Shown here piece after piece: positions 15,172 through 24,302 of a stretch of 64,000 bases of DNA (position 1 is its first letter; every line of letters begins with the position of its first letter). A model generated the notes under the pieces. The model worked only from the letters and a program-made list of their open reading frames with translations. It was not told the DNA's origin and did not search any database. The translations under genes were made by a program, and so were the position numbers. The stretch is from Halobacillus andaensis (GTDB lineage Bacteria; Bacillota; Bacilli; Bacillales; Halobacillaceae): the NCBI RefSeq assembly GCF_014636475.1, contig NZ_BMEL01000002.1:372001-436000 (forward strand), given 5' to 3'.

Positions 15172-16881
15172 ATGCGAAAAGTTTTTTCATATGCATCAGC
15201 GTACAAAGCATCGGCTATCATAGCTATATTACTTATGTTGATTGAATTGGCTGTCGAGCTTGTTCAACCTTTATTAATGGCTCATATTATCGATGAAGGA
15301 ATTATGAAGGAGAATTATACTGTAGTTTCTATATGGGGAGGGGTACTGGTAGGGCTGTCATTACTAGCTTTTGCAGCAGGCATTACAAACTCGTTCTTCG
15401 CTGCGAATGTAAGTCAAGGAGTAGGGTTTGATCTTCGTAGGGATTTATTTAAGAAAGTCCAAAGCTTTACTAATGAAAACTTCCAATCCTATTCAACACC
15501 GAACTTAGTCACACGTATGACGAACGATGTGATTCAGATTCAAAACCTCGTGCTCATGTTGATGAGAATTGCTCTGCGTGCTCCGCTTTTTATTATCTTC
15601 GCTTTAGTTATGGCTTTTACAGTGAATGTAACTTTAGCCTTTATTCTCGTCGTGGCTGTTCCTCTACTAGGTGGTTTCTTGTTCTGGGTACTGATAAAAG
15701 GAGTCAAGCTTTTTAAGAGTGTCCAAACTCGCTTAGACGGTGTTAATACCGTGATTCGAGAAAACTTAGCTGGAGTACGTTTAGTTAAGGGCTTTAATCG
15801 AGGAGAATATGAAGAAGAACGATTTCACGGTGTAAATCAGGAGCTAATGGTTAAAAATAAGCGCGCCTTATGGCTTATGGAAATTGCTATGCCGGTGGTT
15901 ATGCTTGGCATGAATGTGATTATTCTTGTTTTGCTGTTCGCAGGAGCTATCCAGTTAAATATTGGCGGAGCTCAAGCGGGAGAAGTCGTCGCCATCATTA
16001 ATTATGCGACACGAATCATGTTTACTTTTTCGATCTTCTCTTTTCTGATTATGGTATTTTCTCGAGGCAATGCATCTGCTAACAGGGTAACTGAGGTGTT
16101 AGATGAGAAATTACCTGAATTTGTTACCAATACGGAGGGTGAACAAGCCACACTATTAGGTAATATCACGTTTAATAATGTCTCATTTTCCCGTGACCGT
16201 GTGGAAATATTAAGAGACATCAGCTTCCAAGTGAAGGCAGGTCAAATGGTTGGCATTCTCGGCGAAACAGGGTCAGGGAAAACTTCATTGCTTCATTTAC
16301 TGCCTCGACTGCATGAAAAAGAAAAAGGAAACATTTTATTTGATCGTATGGAAATAAATGAAATGGATGTAAAAAGCTTGCGAGAACAAATCAGCCTCGT
16401 TCCACAAGAAGTTCACTTATTCTCTGGTACGGTGAGAGATAACATTGCCTGGGGGAAAGAAAAAGCTGAGGAACAGGAGATTATCGAGGCGGCGAAACAG
16501 GCTGAGATTCATTCTTTTATTACGACGTTACCGAATGGGTATGATACTGTACTGGGTCAAAAAGGGGTTACATTTTCTGGGGGGCAAAAGCAGCGCTTGT
16601 CTATTGCCAGAGCCCTTGTACGCAAACCTAAGGTGTTAATTTTAGATGATAGTACGAGTGCGTTGGATGCTCATACAGAGACTCGCTTATTACAAACATT
16701 AAAAGAGCAAGAATGTACGATTTTTATGGTGGCCCAAAAAATTAGTTCATTAAAAGCTGCCGACCATATTTTAGTTTTACACAGAGGTGAAGTAATTGCC
16801 CAAGGGGATCATCAACAATTATTGCGGATAAGTCCTTATTACCAAGAAGTTTATCAATCCCAGCAAGAGGACGTGATGTAA
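15172..16881 (+). CDS. yfiB: ABC multidrug exporter subunit, YfiB-like
   Basis: A 569-residue half-transporter with six predicted membrane segments (residues 1-300) and a nucleotide-binding domain. Walker A is GETGSGKTSL, the signature is SGGQKQRLS, and Walker B reads VLILDDSTSALD. The residue after the Walker B Asp is Asp where the catalytic Glu is expected, so one ATP site is degenerate, as in heterodimeric exporters of the BmrCD/YfiBC kind. It overlaps the partner gene by one base (TAATG). The pair probably exports drugs or lipophilic compounds at the membrane. A GTGGAGGA site precedes the ATG. Confidence 0.85.
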   Translation: MRKVFSYASAYKASAIIAILLMLIELAVELVQPLLMAHIIDEGIMKENYTVVSIWGGVLVGLSLLAFAAGITNSFFAANVSQGVGFDLRRDLFKKVQSFTNENFQSYSTPNLVTRMTNDVIQIQNLVLMLMRIALRAPLFIIFALVMAFTVNVTLAFILVVAVPLLGGFLFWVLIKGVKLFKSVQTRLDGVNTVIRENLAGVRLVKGFNRGEYEEERFHGVNQELMVKNKRALWLMEIAMPVVMLGMNVIILVLLFAGAIQLNIGGAQAGEVVAIINYATRIMFTFSIFSFLIMVFSRGNASANRVTEVLDEKLPEFVTNTEGEQATLLGNITFNNVSFSRDRVEILRDISFQVKAGQMVGILGETGSGKTSLLHLLPRLHEKEKGNILFDRMEINEMDVKSLREQISLVPQEVHLFSGTVRDNIAWGKEKAEEQEIIEAAKQAEIHSFITTLPNGYDTVLGQKGVTFSGGQKQRLSIARALVRKPKVLILDDSTSALDAHTETRLLQTLKEQECTIFMVAQKISSLKAADHILVLHRGEVIAQGDHQQLLRISPYYQEVYQSQQEDVM

Positions 16882-18701
16882 TGGCAGAACCACAGTCACG
16901 AAACCAAACTCCTATAAGAAGGCATCATCATGGAATAGGAACCGCTCCACCTAAAGTAGATGACATCAAGTCTACATTGAAGCGGATTTGGAGCTATATG
17001 GCGCATGAAAAGAAACGATTCAAAGTTGTGCTTGCCATTCTCGTGTTAAGCTCTGCTTTGTCCTTGCTGGGCCCTTATTTGCTGGGGGTGGCCGTGGACC
17101 AGGTGATCGCGCAACCTAATGCGAATACACTTTGGACGATGCTGAGTTTATTACTTGGCGTGTATGCATTTCATTCTCTTTTTCTTTGGATGCAAAACTA
17201 CTGGATGATCGACATATCTCAAAACACGGTATTTAGGATGCGTAATCATTTGTTTTCTCATTTGCAGCGGCTACCGATCCTGTTTTTCCAAAGACGCCAG
17301 CAAGGGGAGCTGATGAGCCGGCTGACGAATGATATGGAAAACGTAAGCCGTACGTTGAATACAGCGATTATTCAATTCGTGACAAGTGTGCTGACGATTC
17401 TAGGAACTCTTGTTATTATGTTATGGCTGAGTCCAGTGTTAACTTTACTGACCTTAACAATTGTGCCCGTCATGTATTTCGGCATGAAATGGATTACGAA
17501 GCGGACAGGGAGGTATTTTAAAGACCAGCAGAAGCATTTGGGTGATGTGAACGGCTATGTAGAAGAAATGTTTTCTGGTCAGACGATTATCTCTATGTTC
17601 TCAAGAGAAGAACGGGTAATCAAAGACTTTGAGGAGAAAAATGAAGCCTTAAAACACTCGGGATACTGGGCTCAGACATATTCAGGGTTCATTCCTAAAC
17701 TTATGAATATGCTAAATAACGTTAGTTTTGCGATCATTGTCGGGGCAGGCGGGTGGCTTGCTTTAAACGGAAGCATATCTATTGGGGTGATTGTAACTTT
17801 TACTACCTACTCTAGACAGTTCACTCGTCCTTTAAATGATCTGGCTAATCAATATAACATGATTTTATCTGCTGTCGCTGGAGCAGAGCGCGTGTTCCAG
17901 GTTATTGACGAAAATGAAGAAAAGCAAGATGAAAAACAAGCGCAAGATATTAAAAATATGCGAGGAGATATTGAATTTCGGGACGTTCAATTTTCCTATG
18001 AAGAAGAGCAGACGCTGTCTCATATTAATTTTCACGCCGCTCCTGGCGAAACGATTGCGTTAGTTGGTCCCACAGGTGCTGGAAAAACAACCATCATTTC
18101 GTTGCTGTCACGCTTTTATGAAATTGATGAAGGATCCATTCTCATGGATGGCAAAGAAATTAATACGATTACGAGGGATAGTTTACGAAGTCAAATGGGG
18201 GTAGTACTGCAGGATTCCACAATGTTTCATACCACCATTAGAGAAAACTTGCGCTACGGACGCTTGGATGCATCGGATCATGAGGTTGAGGAGGTCGCTA
18301 AAGCGGCACATGCGCATGATTTTATTTCCCAGCTCCCTGACGGCTATGATACCGTCCTCGATTCCGATGGGGGAGGAGTGAGTCATGGACAGCGTCAACT
18401 ATTATCTATCGCGCGCGCCATGCTTGCAGACCCAGCCTTACTAATTTTAGATGAGGCGACAAGCAGTATTGATACGGTGACCGAGATTAAAATTAATGAT
18501 GCACTGGCGAAGCTGATGAAAGGAAGGACTAGCTTCGTCATCGCTCACAGGCTGAACACGATTCGGGCAGCTGATCAAATTCTAGTCCTTCAACACGGAG
18601 AGATTATCGAAAAAGGAAATCATCATGAATTACAGGGGCTTGGCGGTTTCTATTCTGATTTAGTGAAAGCACAGCAAGCAGAAAGCCGGGCATCCGTATA
18701 A
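16881..18701 (+). CDS. yfiC: ABC multidrug exporter subunit, YfiC-like
   Basis: A 606-residue partner half-transporter. It has a hydrophilic, His-rich N-terminal extension of about 45 residues (RRHHHGIGTAPPK), six membrane segments, and a nucleotide-binding domain with Walker A GPTGAGKTTI, Walker B LLILDEATSSID (canonical Glu) and an altered signature SHGQRQLLS. Together with YfiB this gives one canonical and one degenerate composite ATP site. The N-terminal extension and length match B. subtilis YfiC. The operon ends at the hairpin at 18706. Confidence 0.85.
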   Translation: MAEPQSRNQTPIRRHHHGIGTAPPKVDDIKSTLKRIWSYMAHEKKRFKVVLAILVLSSALSLLGPYLLGVAVDQVIAQPNANTLWTMLSLLLGVYAFHSLFLWMQNYWMIDISQNTVFRMRNHLFSHLQRLPILFFQRRQQGELMSRLTNDMENVSRTLNTAIIQFVTSVLTILGTLVIMLWLSPVLTLLTLTIVPVMYFGMKWITKRTGRYFKDQQKHLGDVNGYVEEMFSGQTIISMFSREERVIKDFEEKNEALKHSGYWAQTYSGFIPKLMNMLNNVSFAIIVGAGGWLALNGSISIGVIVTFTTYSRQFTRPLNDLANQYNMILSAVAGAERVFQVIDENEEKQDEKQAQDIKNMRGDIEFRDVQFSYEEEQTLSHINFHAAPGETIALVGPTGAGKTTIISLLSRFYEIDEGSILMDGKEINTITRDSLRSQMGVVLQDSTMFHTTIRENLRYGRLDASDHEVEEVAKAAHAHDFISQLPDGYDTVLDSDGGGVSHGQRQLLSIARAMLADPALLILDEATSSIDTVTEIKINDALAKLMKGRTSFVIAHRLNTIRAADQILVLQHGEIIEKGNHHELQGLGGFYSDLVKAQQAESRASV

Positions 18702-18705
18702 AAAA

Positions 18706-18731
18706 ATGATGCATCTAAGCAGATGCATCAT
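18706..18731. terminator. Bidirectional terminator between yfiC and the TetR gene
   Basis: A perfect 11-bp palindromic stem ATGATGCATCT / AGATGCATCAT with an AAGC loop. On the minus strand it is followed by TTTTTT, so it best serves the TetR gene. Confidence 0.85.
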
Positions 18732-19384
18732 GTCTTTGGAGAGAGACCATGCATGATAAAATGAATGGTTCTCTCCATTTCTTTTTCATCATCCCAGTCA
18801 AGCTGGGGCGATATAATAAAACGTGTTAAGATAAAGCCAATCATGGTCGTCATTACCATTCTAATAATTGATGGAGCGGGAAAGTCAACCAGTTTGTCTT
18901 CTTTTTTGTAATGATGAATCACACGGTCAAACCGAGGATAGACTTCCTCAATAAAGACTTTCTGAAATTGTTCTTTTAGTTCTTCATGAAAGGCCATCTC
19001 TTGAAGCATGATTTGAACTAAGGGGCGATTTTCTTTCACAAAATTATAGCGGTTTTTCATAATATTAGAAAGAAATTCTTCGAAGTTGTCCGGATGTTCT
19101 TCAAATACTTGATTCGTAAAGTGAGAAGCGAATATAGGAAGCGTAAACTTCACCATTACTGGAGTAACAATGGAGATCAGCAAATCTTTCTTTGTTTTAT
19201 AATGCCGAAAAATTGTCCCTTCAGCCACTCCTGCTCTTGCAGCAATTTCGCTTGTAGACGAGGAGGCGTAGCCTTTTTCTGCAAAAATTTCTACAGCTGC
19301 TTTTAGAATCTGAGCTTGCTTTGGCGTTTTTTTCTGCTCGTCTTCTTCGAGAAGTTGTAATAAGTCGTTAAAGTCTTTAGTCAT
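18728..19384 (-). CDS. TetR/AcrR family transcriptional regulator
   Basis: A 218-residue regulator with the TetR HTH between about residues 20 and 65: AQILKAAVEIFAEKGYASSSTSEIAARAGVAEGTIFRHYKTKKDLL. The C-terminal ligand domain is diverse. An in-frame GTG at 19393 is possible, but GAGAGGTGG is spaced for the ATG at 19384. It is the third gene of a minus-strand operon behind an ABC-2 exporter, as YfiR follows YfiLMN in B. subtilis. The probable target is the pair of palindromes at 21172-21234 in front of that operon, which would give autoregulation. Confidence 0.85.
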   Translation of the reverse strand: MTKDFNDLLQLLEEDEQKKTPKQAQILKAAVEIFAEKGYASSSTSEIAARAGVAEGTIFRHYKTKKDLLISIVTPVMVKFTLPIFASHFTNQVFEEHPDNFEEFLSNIMKNRYNFVKENRPLVQIMLQEMAFHEELKEQFQKVFIEEVYPRFDRVIHHYKKEDKLVDFPAPSIIRMVMTTMIGFILTRFIISPQLDWDDEKEMERTIHFIMHGLSPKT

Positions 19385-19416
19385 TAAATCCACCTCTCAT
19401 AATTGGATTAATCGTA

Positions 19417-20433
19417 CTATAAACTACGATGTCTCTTCAAGGCGAATATATTAAGGACAGTGAACAAAATGATGAATCCTAATAAAATGTACAACGGAGA
19501 CTGAAAGTCAGCAAACCCTTCGCTTCTTAGCATAATTCCACGTAAAGCTTCAGCCCCATATGTTAATGGCATGACTTTCCCGATAGCTTGCAGCCAGTAG
19601 GCCATTCCTTCTATAGGAAAGAGTCCCGAAAAGAAAACCTGCGGTACGATCACGAGTGGAATAAATTGAATCATTTGAAACTCATTTTTAGCAAATGCCG
19701 ATAAGAGTGTTCCTAAACATAAAGCAGTTAACGCTAATAAAAAGGTCACGAGTAAAACGTAAAGGAAATAACCCTCCATATATACATCAAGTACATAAAT
19801 AGAGTAAGCGGCAATTAAAAAGGATTGTAAGATCGTAAATAAGCCAAAGCCTAATAAATAGCCAAAAACTAATTCGCTCCGCTTTAGAGGAGTGGAAAGA
19901 ATGCGTTCTAACGTTCCTTGTGTCCGCTCGCGTAAGAAAGAAACTCCACCTACGATGAAAACGAAGAAAAATACAAAGAAGCCGATTAAAACAGGTCCAA
20001 TATAATCAAATAATTCCAAATCGTCAGATCCATGCCAGAAATAAACTTCAAAAGGATCGGATGAGACCTCCCTATTAGCATTTTGAAGCAAATCCTTTAT
20101 AGAGGAAGTGATATTCGGATCACTGCCTTCAATGGTGACAGCTGGCTGACCATCCTTCCAGAGAATAAAAGCATCGATTGTTGCTTCCGCTATTTCTTCC
20201 TTGGCCTCCGCTTCTGACAGACTAGTTACGTTTACGTCTTCTTCCGCAGAAAGATGTTCCGTAAAAGAACTAGGGACACCTATCGTGGCAATTTCTAATG
20301 TGTTTTCGTCACTATCTAGTACGAGCCACATGAGAGTGAAAACAAAGATAGGAGCTAAGATCATAAGCGCCATGCTGCGTTTATCTCTTCGGAACTGGGT
20401 GAAAATTCTTCGGGTTATCGTCCAAGTATTCAT
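19417..20433 (-). CDS. ABC-2 type transporter permease
   Basis: A 338-residue permease starting MNTWTITRRIFTQF at the ATG at 20433, which overlaps the ATPase stop as ATGA. There is one N-terminal membrane segment (about 24-42), a roughly 120-residue extracellular domain, and five C-terminal membrane segments. The conserved ABC-2 block SFLRERTQGTLERILSTPLKRSEL lies between segments. Homologues export drugs, antibiotics or lipids. An upstream in-frame extension to 20487 lies within the ATPase gene and is not needed. Confidence 0.85.
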   Translation of the reverse strand: MNTWTITRRIFTQFRRDKRSMALMILAPIFVFTLMWLVLDSDENTLEIATIGVPSSFTEHLSAEEDVNVTSLSEAEAKEEIAEATIDAFILWKDGQPAVTIEGSDPNITSSIKDLLQNANREVSSDPFEVYFWHGSDDLELFDYIGPVLIGFFVFFFVFIVGGVSFLRERTQGTLERILSTPLKRSELVFGYLLGFGLFTILQSFLIAAYSIYVLDVYMEGYFLYVLLVTFLLALTALCLGTLLSAFAKNEFQMIQFIPLVIVPQVFFSGLFPIEGMAYWLQAIGKVMPLTYGAEALRGIMLRSEGFADFQSPLYILLGFIILFTVLNIFALKRHRSL

Positions 20434-21152
20434 TGAGCCGCACCTCCATAGTGAAGAAAAACGTCCTCTATAGTAGTTGCATGACAATCGGATTTAAGCT
20501 TCTCAGGTGTATTCATTGCGATAACCTGCCCCTCACGAAGCATCGCTAAACGATCACACTTTTCTGCTTCATCCATCACATGCGTTGTCAAGATGATGGT
20601 GACCCCTTTATCTTTAAGCTGGCGCAGTTCATCCCATATAGATTTGCGCAACACCGGATCAATACCTACTGTAGGCTCATCAAGTATGATCAATTCTGGA
20701 TCGTGTAGAAGAGCTGCCGCCAAAGACAGTCTTCTTTTCATACCCCCAGAGTAGGTTTCAACGATTTGATCGATATGATCGGTTAAATCCACCATCTCCA
20801 TTACTTTTCTAATCCGCTGCTTTTTTTCTTGTTTATTTAAGCGATAAATAGAGGCGAAGAAATCAAGGTTTTCTTTACCTGTAAGTTCTAGGTAAAGGGC
20901 ATCGGATTGAGCCATGAATCCATAGCGTTTCATTTGAGCTAAGGACGGCATTTTTTCTCCGTTAATATAAACAGAACCATCGGAAGGTTTTAACAAACCC
21001 GTAATTAATTTAACAACGGTCGTTTTGCCAGACCCTGAAGGGCCGAGTAAACCAAAAATCTCTCCCTTATTAATGCTGAGCGTTATGTTAGATAAAACAA
21101 TTTTTTTCCCGAATTGATGTGAAACCATTTGAAGGTCAACGACACTTTTCAT
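20430..21152 (-). CDS. ABC transporter ATP-binding protein of the ABC-2 exporter
   Basis: A 240-residue ATPase: Walker A GPSGSGKTTV, signature YSGGMKRRLSLAAAL, Walker B LIILDEPTVGIDP, and the H-loop TTHVMDEAEKCD. It pairs with the permease immediately downstream. The ATG follows GGGGGATCC-type sequence. The promoter region contains two copies of a 14-bp palindrome, likely TetR operators. Confidence 0.9.
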   Translation of the reverse strand: MKSVVDLQMVSHQFGKKIVLSNITLSINKGEIFGLLGPSGSGKTTVVKLITGLLKPSDGSVYINGEKMPSLAQMKRYGFMAQSDALYLELTGKENLDFFASIYRLNKQEKKQRIRKVMEMVDLTDHIDQIVETYSGGMKRRLSLAAALLHDPELIILDEPTVGIDPVLRKSIWDELRQLKDKGVTIILTTHVMDEAEKCDRLAMLREGQVIAMNTPEKLKSDCHATTIEDVFLHYGGAAQ

Positions 21153-21171
21153 AAGGATCCCCCTTAAATGA

Positions 21172-21234
21172 TGAGTGATTACTCACATACATTATAAAAC
21201 TCTAACTACAGAAAGTAAAGTGAGTAATCACTCA
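21172..21234. promoter_or_regulatory. Two palindromic TetR-type operators before the ABC-2 operon
   Basis: TGAGTGATTACTCA at 21172-21185 and TGAGTAATCACTCA at 21221-21234 are reverse complements of each other. Each is a 14-bp near-perfect palindrome. Their starts are 49 bp apart, between the ABC operon start and the divergent cupredoxin gene. Such sites are typical for TetR-family repressors, and a TetR gene ends the operon. Confidence 0.75.
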
Positions 21235-21315
21235 TAATATAAATAAAAAAGCAGACAAGTTTCGTAGGCATGTACGCATATACATGAATTAACCATGTCT
21301 TAAGGAGGGAATAAG

Positions 21316-21774
21316 TTGAACGCTTTAGTATTATCAGGAAAGAAAATAATGTGGGTTGTCAGTGGATGTGTGCTATTTGCGGCATTATTATTTGTATTTA
21401 ATTCATTTGGCGGGTCGATCCCTACATTTTCTGGAGAAGATGCAGATGAAGAAGTAAGAACCGTAAACTTAGTGACGGGCGAATTTAAAGCGGAGACGGC
21501 AGATGGGGAAGAAATTGAAGCCTATCGCTGGGATCCGGGTACAATTTTTGCGGAAAAGGGGGAGCCTTTTAAATTAAGTATTTATGGGGTCAATGGTGAA
21601 CAGCACCCTTTCGTGATTGAAGGGACGGATCAACAAGGCATTGTTCACCAGGGGAAGGAAACTGTTGTAGATCTGCAGTTTGATAAAAAAGGAGTATATC
21701 GGTTGATTTGCACAACACATACAGATTTTGAAACGGATGGTCCGATGATCGCCTATATTGTAGTAGGGGACTAA
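21316..21774 (+). CDS. Membrane-anchored cupredoxin-domain protein
   Basis: A 152-residue protein with an N-terminal membrane anchor (about residues 10-28) and an extracellular domain from about residue 45. The putative copper ligands are visible: His in EQHPFVIE, Cys and His in LICTTHTDFE, and Met in DGPM. This Cys-x2-His ... Met layout resembles type 1 copper or cytochrome-oxidase-II-like cupredoxins. The start is TTG after AAGGAGGGAATAAG. No oxidase genes lie nearby; role unknown, possibly electron transfer or copper handling on the outer membrane face. Confidence 0.7.
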   Translation: MNALVLSGKKIMWVVSGCVLFAALLFVFNSFGGSIPTFSGEDADEEVRTVNLVTGEFKAETADGEEIEAYRWDPGTIFAEKGEPFKLSIYGVNGEQHPFVIEGTDQQGIVHQGKETVVDLQFDKKGVYRLICTTHTDFETDGPMIAYIVVGD

Positions 21775-21834
21775 CAAAGAAAACAGCCCTCTAGCAGAGG
21801 TGAGATCACTGAAAAACTAAAGGTTTATAAATTT

Positions 21835-21882
21835 AAAAAAGCGGTCTGTTTGGAATTTAACTTCCAAACAGACCGCTTTTTT
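21835..21882. terminator. Strong bidirectional terminator hairpin
   Basis: A perfect 19-bp inverted repeat (AAAAAAGCGGTCTGTTTGG and its complement) with a short loop, A-run before and T-run after. It can terminate the cupredoxin gene on the plus strand. Confidence 0.9.
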
Positions 21883-22290
21883 CACTAACTCAGTAAATTG
21901 CTTATTGGCCGTTTTTTTCCGGTAGTCCCTGTGTTCACCGAATTGTGTCTTATATCTAAAGAAAGCAGAGGCAGATGATTTATGCCCTAAACGGGCATCA
22001 GGATCTGGGTATTCTTGTAATTCCAGTTGGTCATCTGTAATCGTATCTTTAAGAAGTTCAAAGGTTCTTTGATTTGGGGGTAAAGACGAGATTCGGTTCC
22101 CTTTTTAATGACTTCGACAAGACGTTCCGAATCGTCCAGTTCAGAGAGACCTCAATTGAATGACGCCCTTCTCAAGACCGCCCTCCATGGTTTTTCCGAT
22201 CAAGAGATCTAAAATGTTTTTGTCTGTAAGATGTTTGCGACGGCAGTAAGCTAATAAGCTGGGAGCAATGACGTCATTTTCTGGAGCCAT
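21883..22290 (-). pseudogene. IS1182-family transposase fragment, frameshifted
   Basis: Minus-strand translation from 22290 gives MAPENDVIAPSLLAYCRR, KHLTDKNILDLLIGKTMEGG and LEKGVIQLRSL, then a stop near 22140. In another frame it continues to TFELLKDTITDDQLELQEY, PDPDARLGHKSSASAFFRYK and TQF. Both pieces resemble consecutive parts of Bacillus IS1182-type DDE transposases (the APEDDVI..LLDMLIGKT and DPDARxGHK..SFFGYKT regions). The N- and C-terminal parts and much of the middle are missing, so it is inactive. Confidence 0.65.
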
Positions 22291-22479
22291 TTCAAGGGGT
22301 TAGTTGAACAAGGGACTATTATATCGCAGAGTCCTTTGTACTGACTTAAATTCATGGATGGTTGACGGTCTACCATTTAATCCTTCACTTTTATATATTA
22401 TTTTCATTGTACAAGAAAAAAGAGTGATCTTTCTTTTATAAATCAAAGAAAAACCACTCTTTTCAAATTGACCTCTGTG

Positions 22480-22690
22480 GATTCCACGATGAGCGATCGG
22501 TGGTGACGCCTGGTCGATTAAAACCGGCCACGTCCTGTGGCCAACATCGACACTAACACGTCCGGTGCGTCGCGGGAACAGCGCGAGCCGAAGATCCACT
22601 TGGTCAAGTGAGCTTCTTGACCAAGTTAGCTGAGGCCGTGCCCGCGGCAAGCATCCACCGACAAACGAATCGTGAGAATCAACAACCAAC
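22480..22690. repeat. GC-rich dispersed repeat, family B copy 2
   Basis: Markedly GC-rich compared with its flanks. It contains GTCGCGGGAACAGCGCGAG and GCCCGCGGCAAGCATCC, resembling parts of the other family B blocks. It also has a perfect 11-bp hairpin ACTTGGTCAAG / CTTGACCAAGT at 22598-22625. Open frames through it are not gene-like. Confidence 0.5.
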
Positions 22691-22745
22691 TTACATTAGA
22701 AAGGACTTTTTCAGTGACCTCCGCAGAGTTAGAGGGCTTTTCCTG

Positions 22746-24302
22746 TTAAGAAGCGTTTGTTTCATTTAGAATTCGATTGATTTCGTTTTTATAAAGGTCT
22801 GAACGTCCTCCAAAGATCGCTTGGATGTTGTGATCAACTTTTACAACTCCAGCCGCACCGAGACTCTTCAGCCGGTCTTCGTCAATTTTATCAACTTTAT
22901 CAACTTCAACACGGAGTCTCGTGAAGCAGGCATCTACATGTTTCAAGTTTTCTTCTCCACCTAAAGCTTCCATAATAGATGCGGCTGTTTCTTTCGTTTG
23001 CTGAGATTTACTTCCTTTTTTCTTTTCGTTGAAATCCTGGCGAGTGTACAGTTTATTTTCTTGTCCGCCTCTTCCAGGCGTAGCAAGGTCCCATTTCTTA
23101 ATCGCAAAAGAAAATGAGAAGTAATAAATCACGAAGAATACAGCACCAACGACTATATTCATCCACCAGTTATTTGTACCAGGAATAGCATTAACAAGTA
23201 CATAATCGATTAAGCCAGAACCTCCGGCCCAGCCTACATTGGCGTTTAGCATGTACATGACTGCAAATGATATACCGGCCAATACGGCGTGAAATACAAA
23301 CAACAATGGAGCAACGAATAGGAAAGTAAACTCAATTGGTTCCGTAATACCTGTTAAGAAAGCTGTACCTGCTGCAGCAATTAACATTCCTTTAACGACA
23401 GGACGATTCTTTTTATCCGCTTGACGATACATAGCAAGCGCTGCTCCTAGCAGTCCAAACATAATGACAGGGAATTTTCCGGCCATAAAGCGTCCTGCAG
23501 TGACTTCCACACCTTCGGCTATTTGGGCGAGGAAAATATATTGGTCCCCGGACACAGCACTTCCAGCAACTTCTGCCGTTCCTCCTAAGGATGTCCATAA
23601 GAATGGTGCATACCAAATGTGGTGAAGGCCTGTTGGAATTAATACACGTTCAAGAAATCCATACAAACCAATATATAGCGGGTTTGTAGCTCCATTGGCA
23701 ATTACGTTTGCCGCGGCATTAATTCCCAATTGAATAGGCGGCCATACCACCATCATAGCAAGAGCTAAAAAGATAGAAGAGAAAACCATCGCAATCCCTA
23801 CTGAACGATCACCTGCAAAGAAGCCGAGCACTTCTGGAGGGTCGAACTCATGAAACTTATTGTAGATCCATACGGCTAACAGACCGACAATAATACCACC
23901 GAGAACCCCGGTTTCAAGGGTAGGGATACCAACTGCCATCCCATACTCACCGCTTTCTTCTACCATTTCAGGGGTAATACCGAGAGCAAAAGAGATGGTC
24001 TTGTTCATGATGACGTATCCGAGTAAAGCAGCTAATGCGGCAATACCTGAGCCATTCGTAAGTCCGATGGCTACTCCAATGGCAAAGATGATGGCTAGGT
24101 TATCAAAAATGCTTATCCCAATATCAGACATGCCCTCACCGATGAATTGAATCGTCTCATTTTGTAAAAAGGTTAACGAGTCTGCTAATGGACCGGTTAA
24201 AGCGGCTCCAAACCCTAGCAGGATACCCGCCGCGGGAAGTAAAGCGACAGGCACCATGAGTGATTTACCAAACTTCTGTAAACTACCAAAATGCTTTTTC
24301 AC
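22746..24302 (-). CDS. malP: PTS transporter EIICB, maltose/glucose family (MalP-like)
   Basis: A 518-residue EIIC-EIIB protein. The EIIC domain (about 1-400) begins FGSLQKFGKSLMVPVALLPA and contains the GITEPIEFTFLF motif. The EIIB domain (about 440-518) has its phosphorylated Cys459 in VDACFTRLRVEV. No EIIA domain is attached, so a general EIIA-Glc must work in trans. With the GH4 6-phospho-alpha-glucosidase upstream it forms a malA-malP unit for uptake and phosphorylation of maltose or another alpha-glucoside at the membrane. The start is GTG after AAAGGAGGATC. Confidence 0.85.
   Translation of the reverse strand: MKKHFGSLQKFGKSLMVPVALLPAAGILLGFGAALTGPLADSLTFLQNETIQFIGEGMSDIGISIFDNLAIIFAIGVAIGLTNGSGIAALAALLGYVIMNKTISFALGITPEMVEESGEYGMAVGIPTLETGVLGGIIVGLLAVWIYNKFHEFDPPEVLGFFAGDRSVGIAMVFSSIFLALAMMVVWPPIQLGINAAANVIANGATNPLYIGLYGFLERVLIPTGLHHIWYAPFLWTSLGGTAEVAGSAVSGDQYIFLAQIAEGVEVTAGRFMAGKFPVIMFGLLGAALAMYRQADKKNRPVVKGMLIAAAGTAFLTGITEPIEFTFLFVAPLLFVFHAVLAGISFAVMYMLNANVGWAGGSGLIDYVLVNAIPGTNNWWMNIVVGAVFFVIYYFSFSFAIKKWDLATPGRGGQENKLYTRQDFNEKKKGSKSQQTKETAASIMEALGGEENLKHVDACFTRLRVEVDKVDKIDEDRLKSLGAAGVVKVDHNIQAIFGGRSDLYKNEINRILNETNAS

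Larger units (their letters stand above)
21781..22745. mobile_element. Decayed IS1182-type insertion element
   Basis: The left end (AGCCCTCTAG..CAGAGG..ATCACTGAAAAACT, from 21787) and the right end read in reverse (AGCCCTCTAACTCTGCGGAGG then TCACTGAAAAAGTCC, from 22740) are imperfect inverted repeats of about 35-40 bp. Between them lies a broken minus-strand transposase with IS1182-like blocks. The element also holds a strong hairpin and a GC-rich repeat. The right end abuts the stop codon of malP. Confidence 0.6.

Noticed and set aside
22300-22689. 129-codon minus-strand ORF
   Set aside because: It runs through the GC-rich repeat and the IS remnant, has no ribosome binding site, and its residues are repeat-like and not protein-like.
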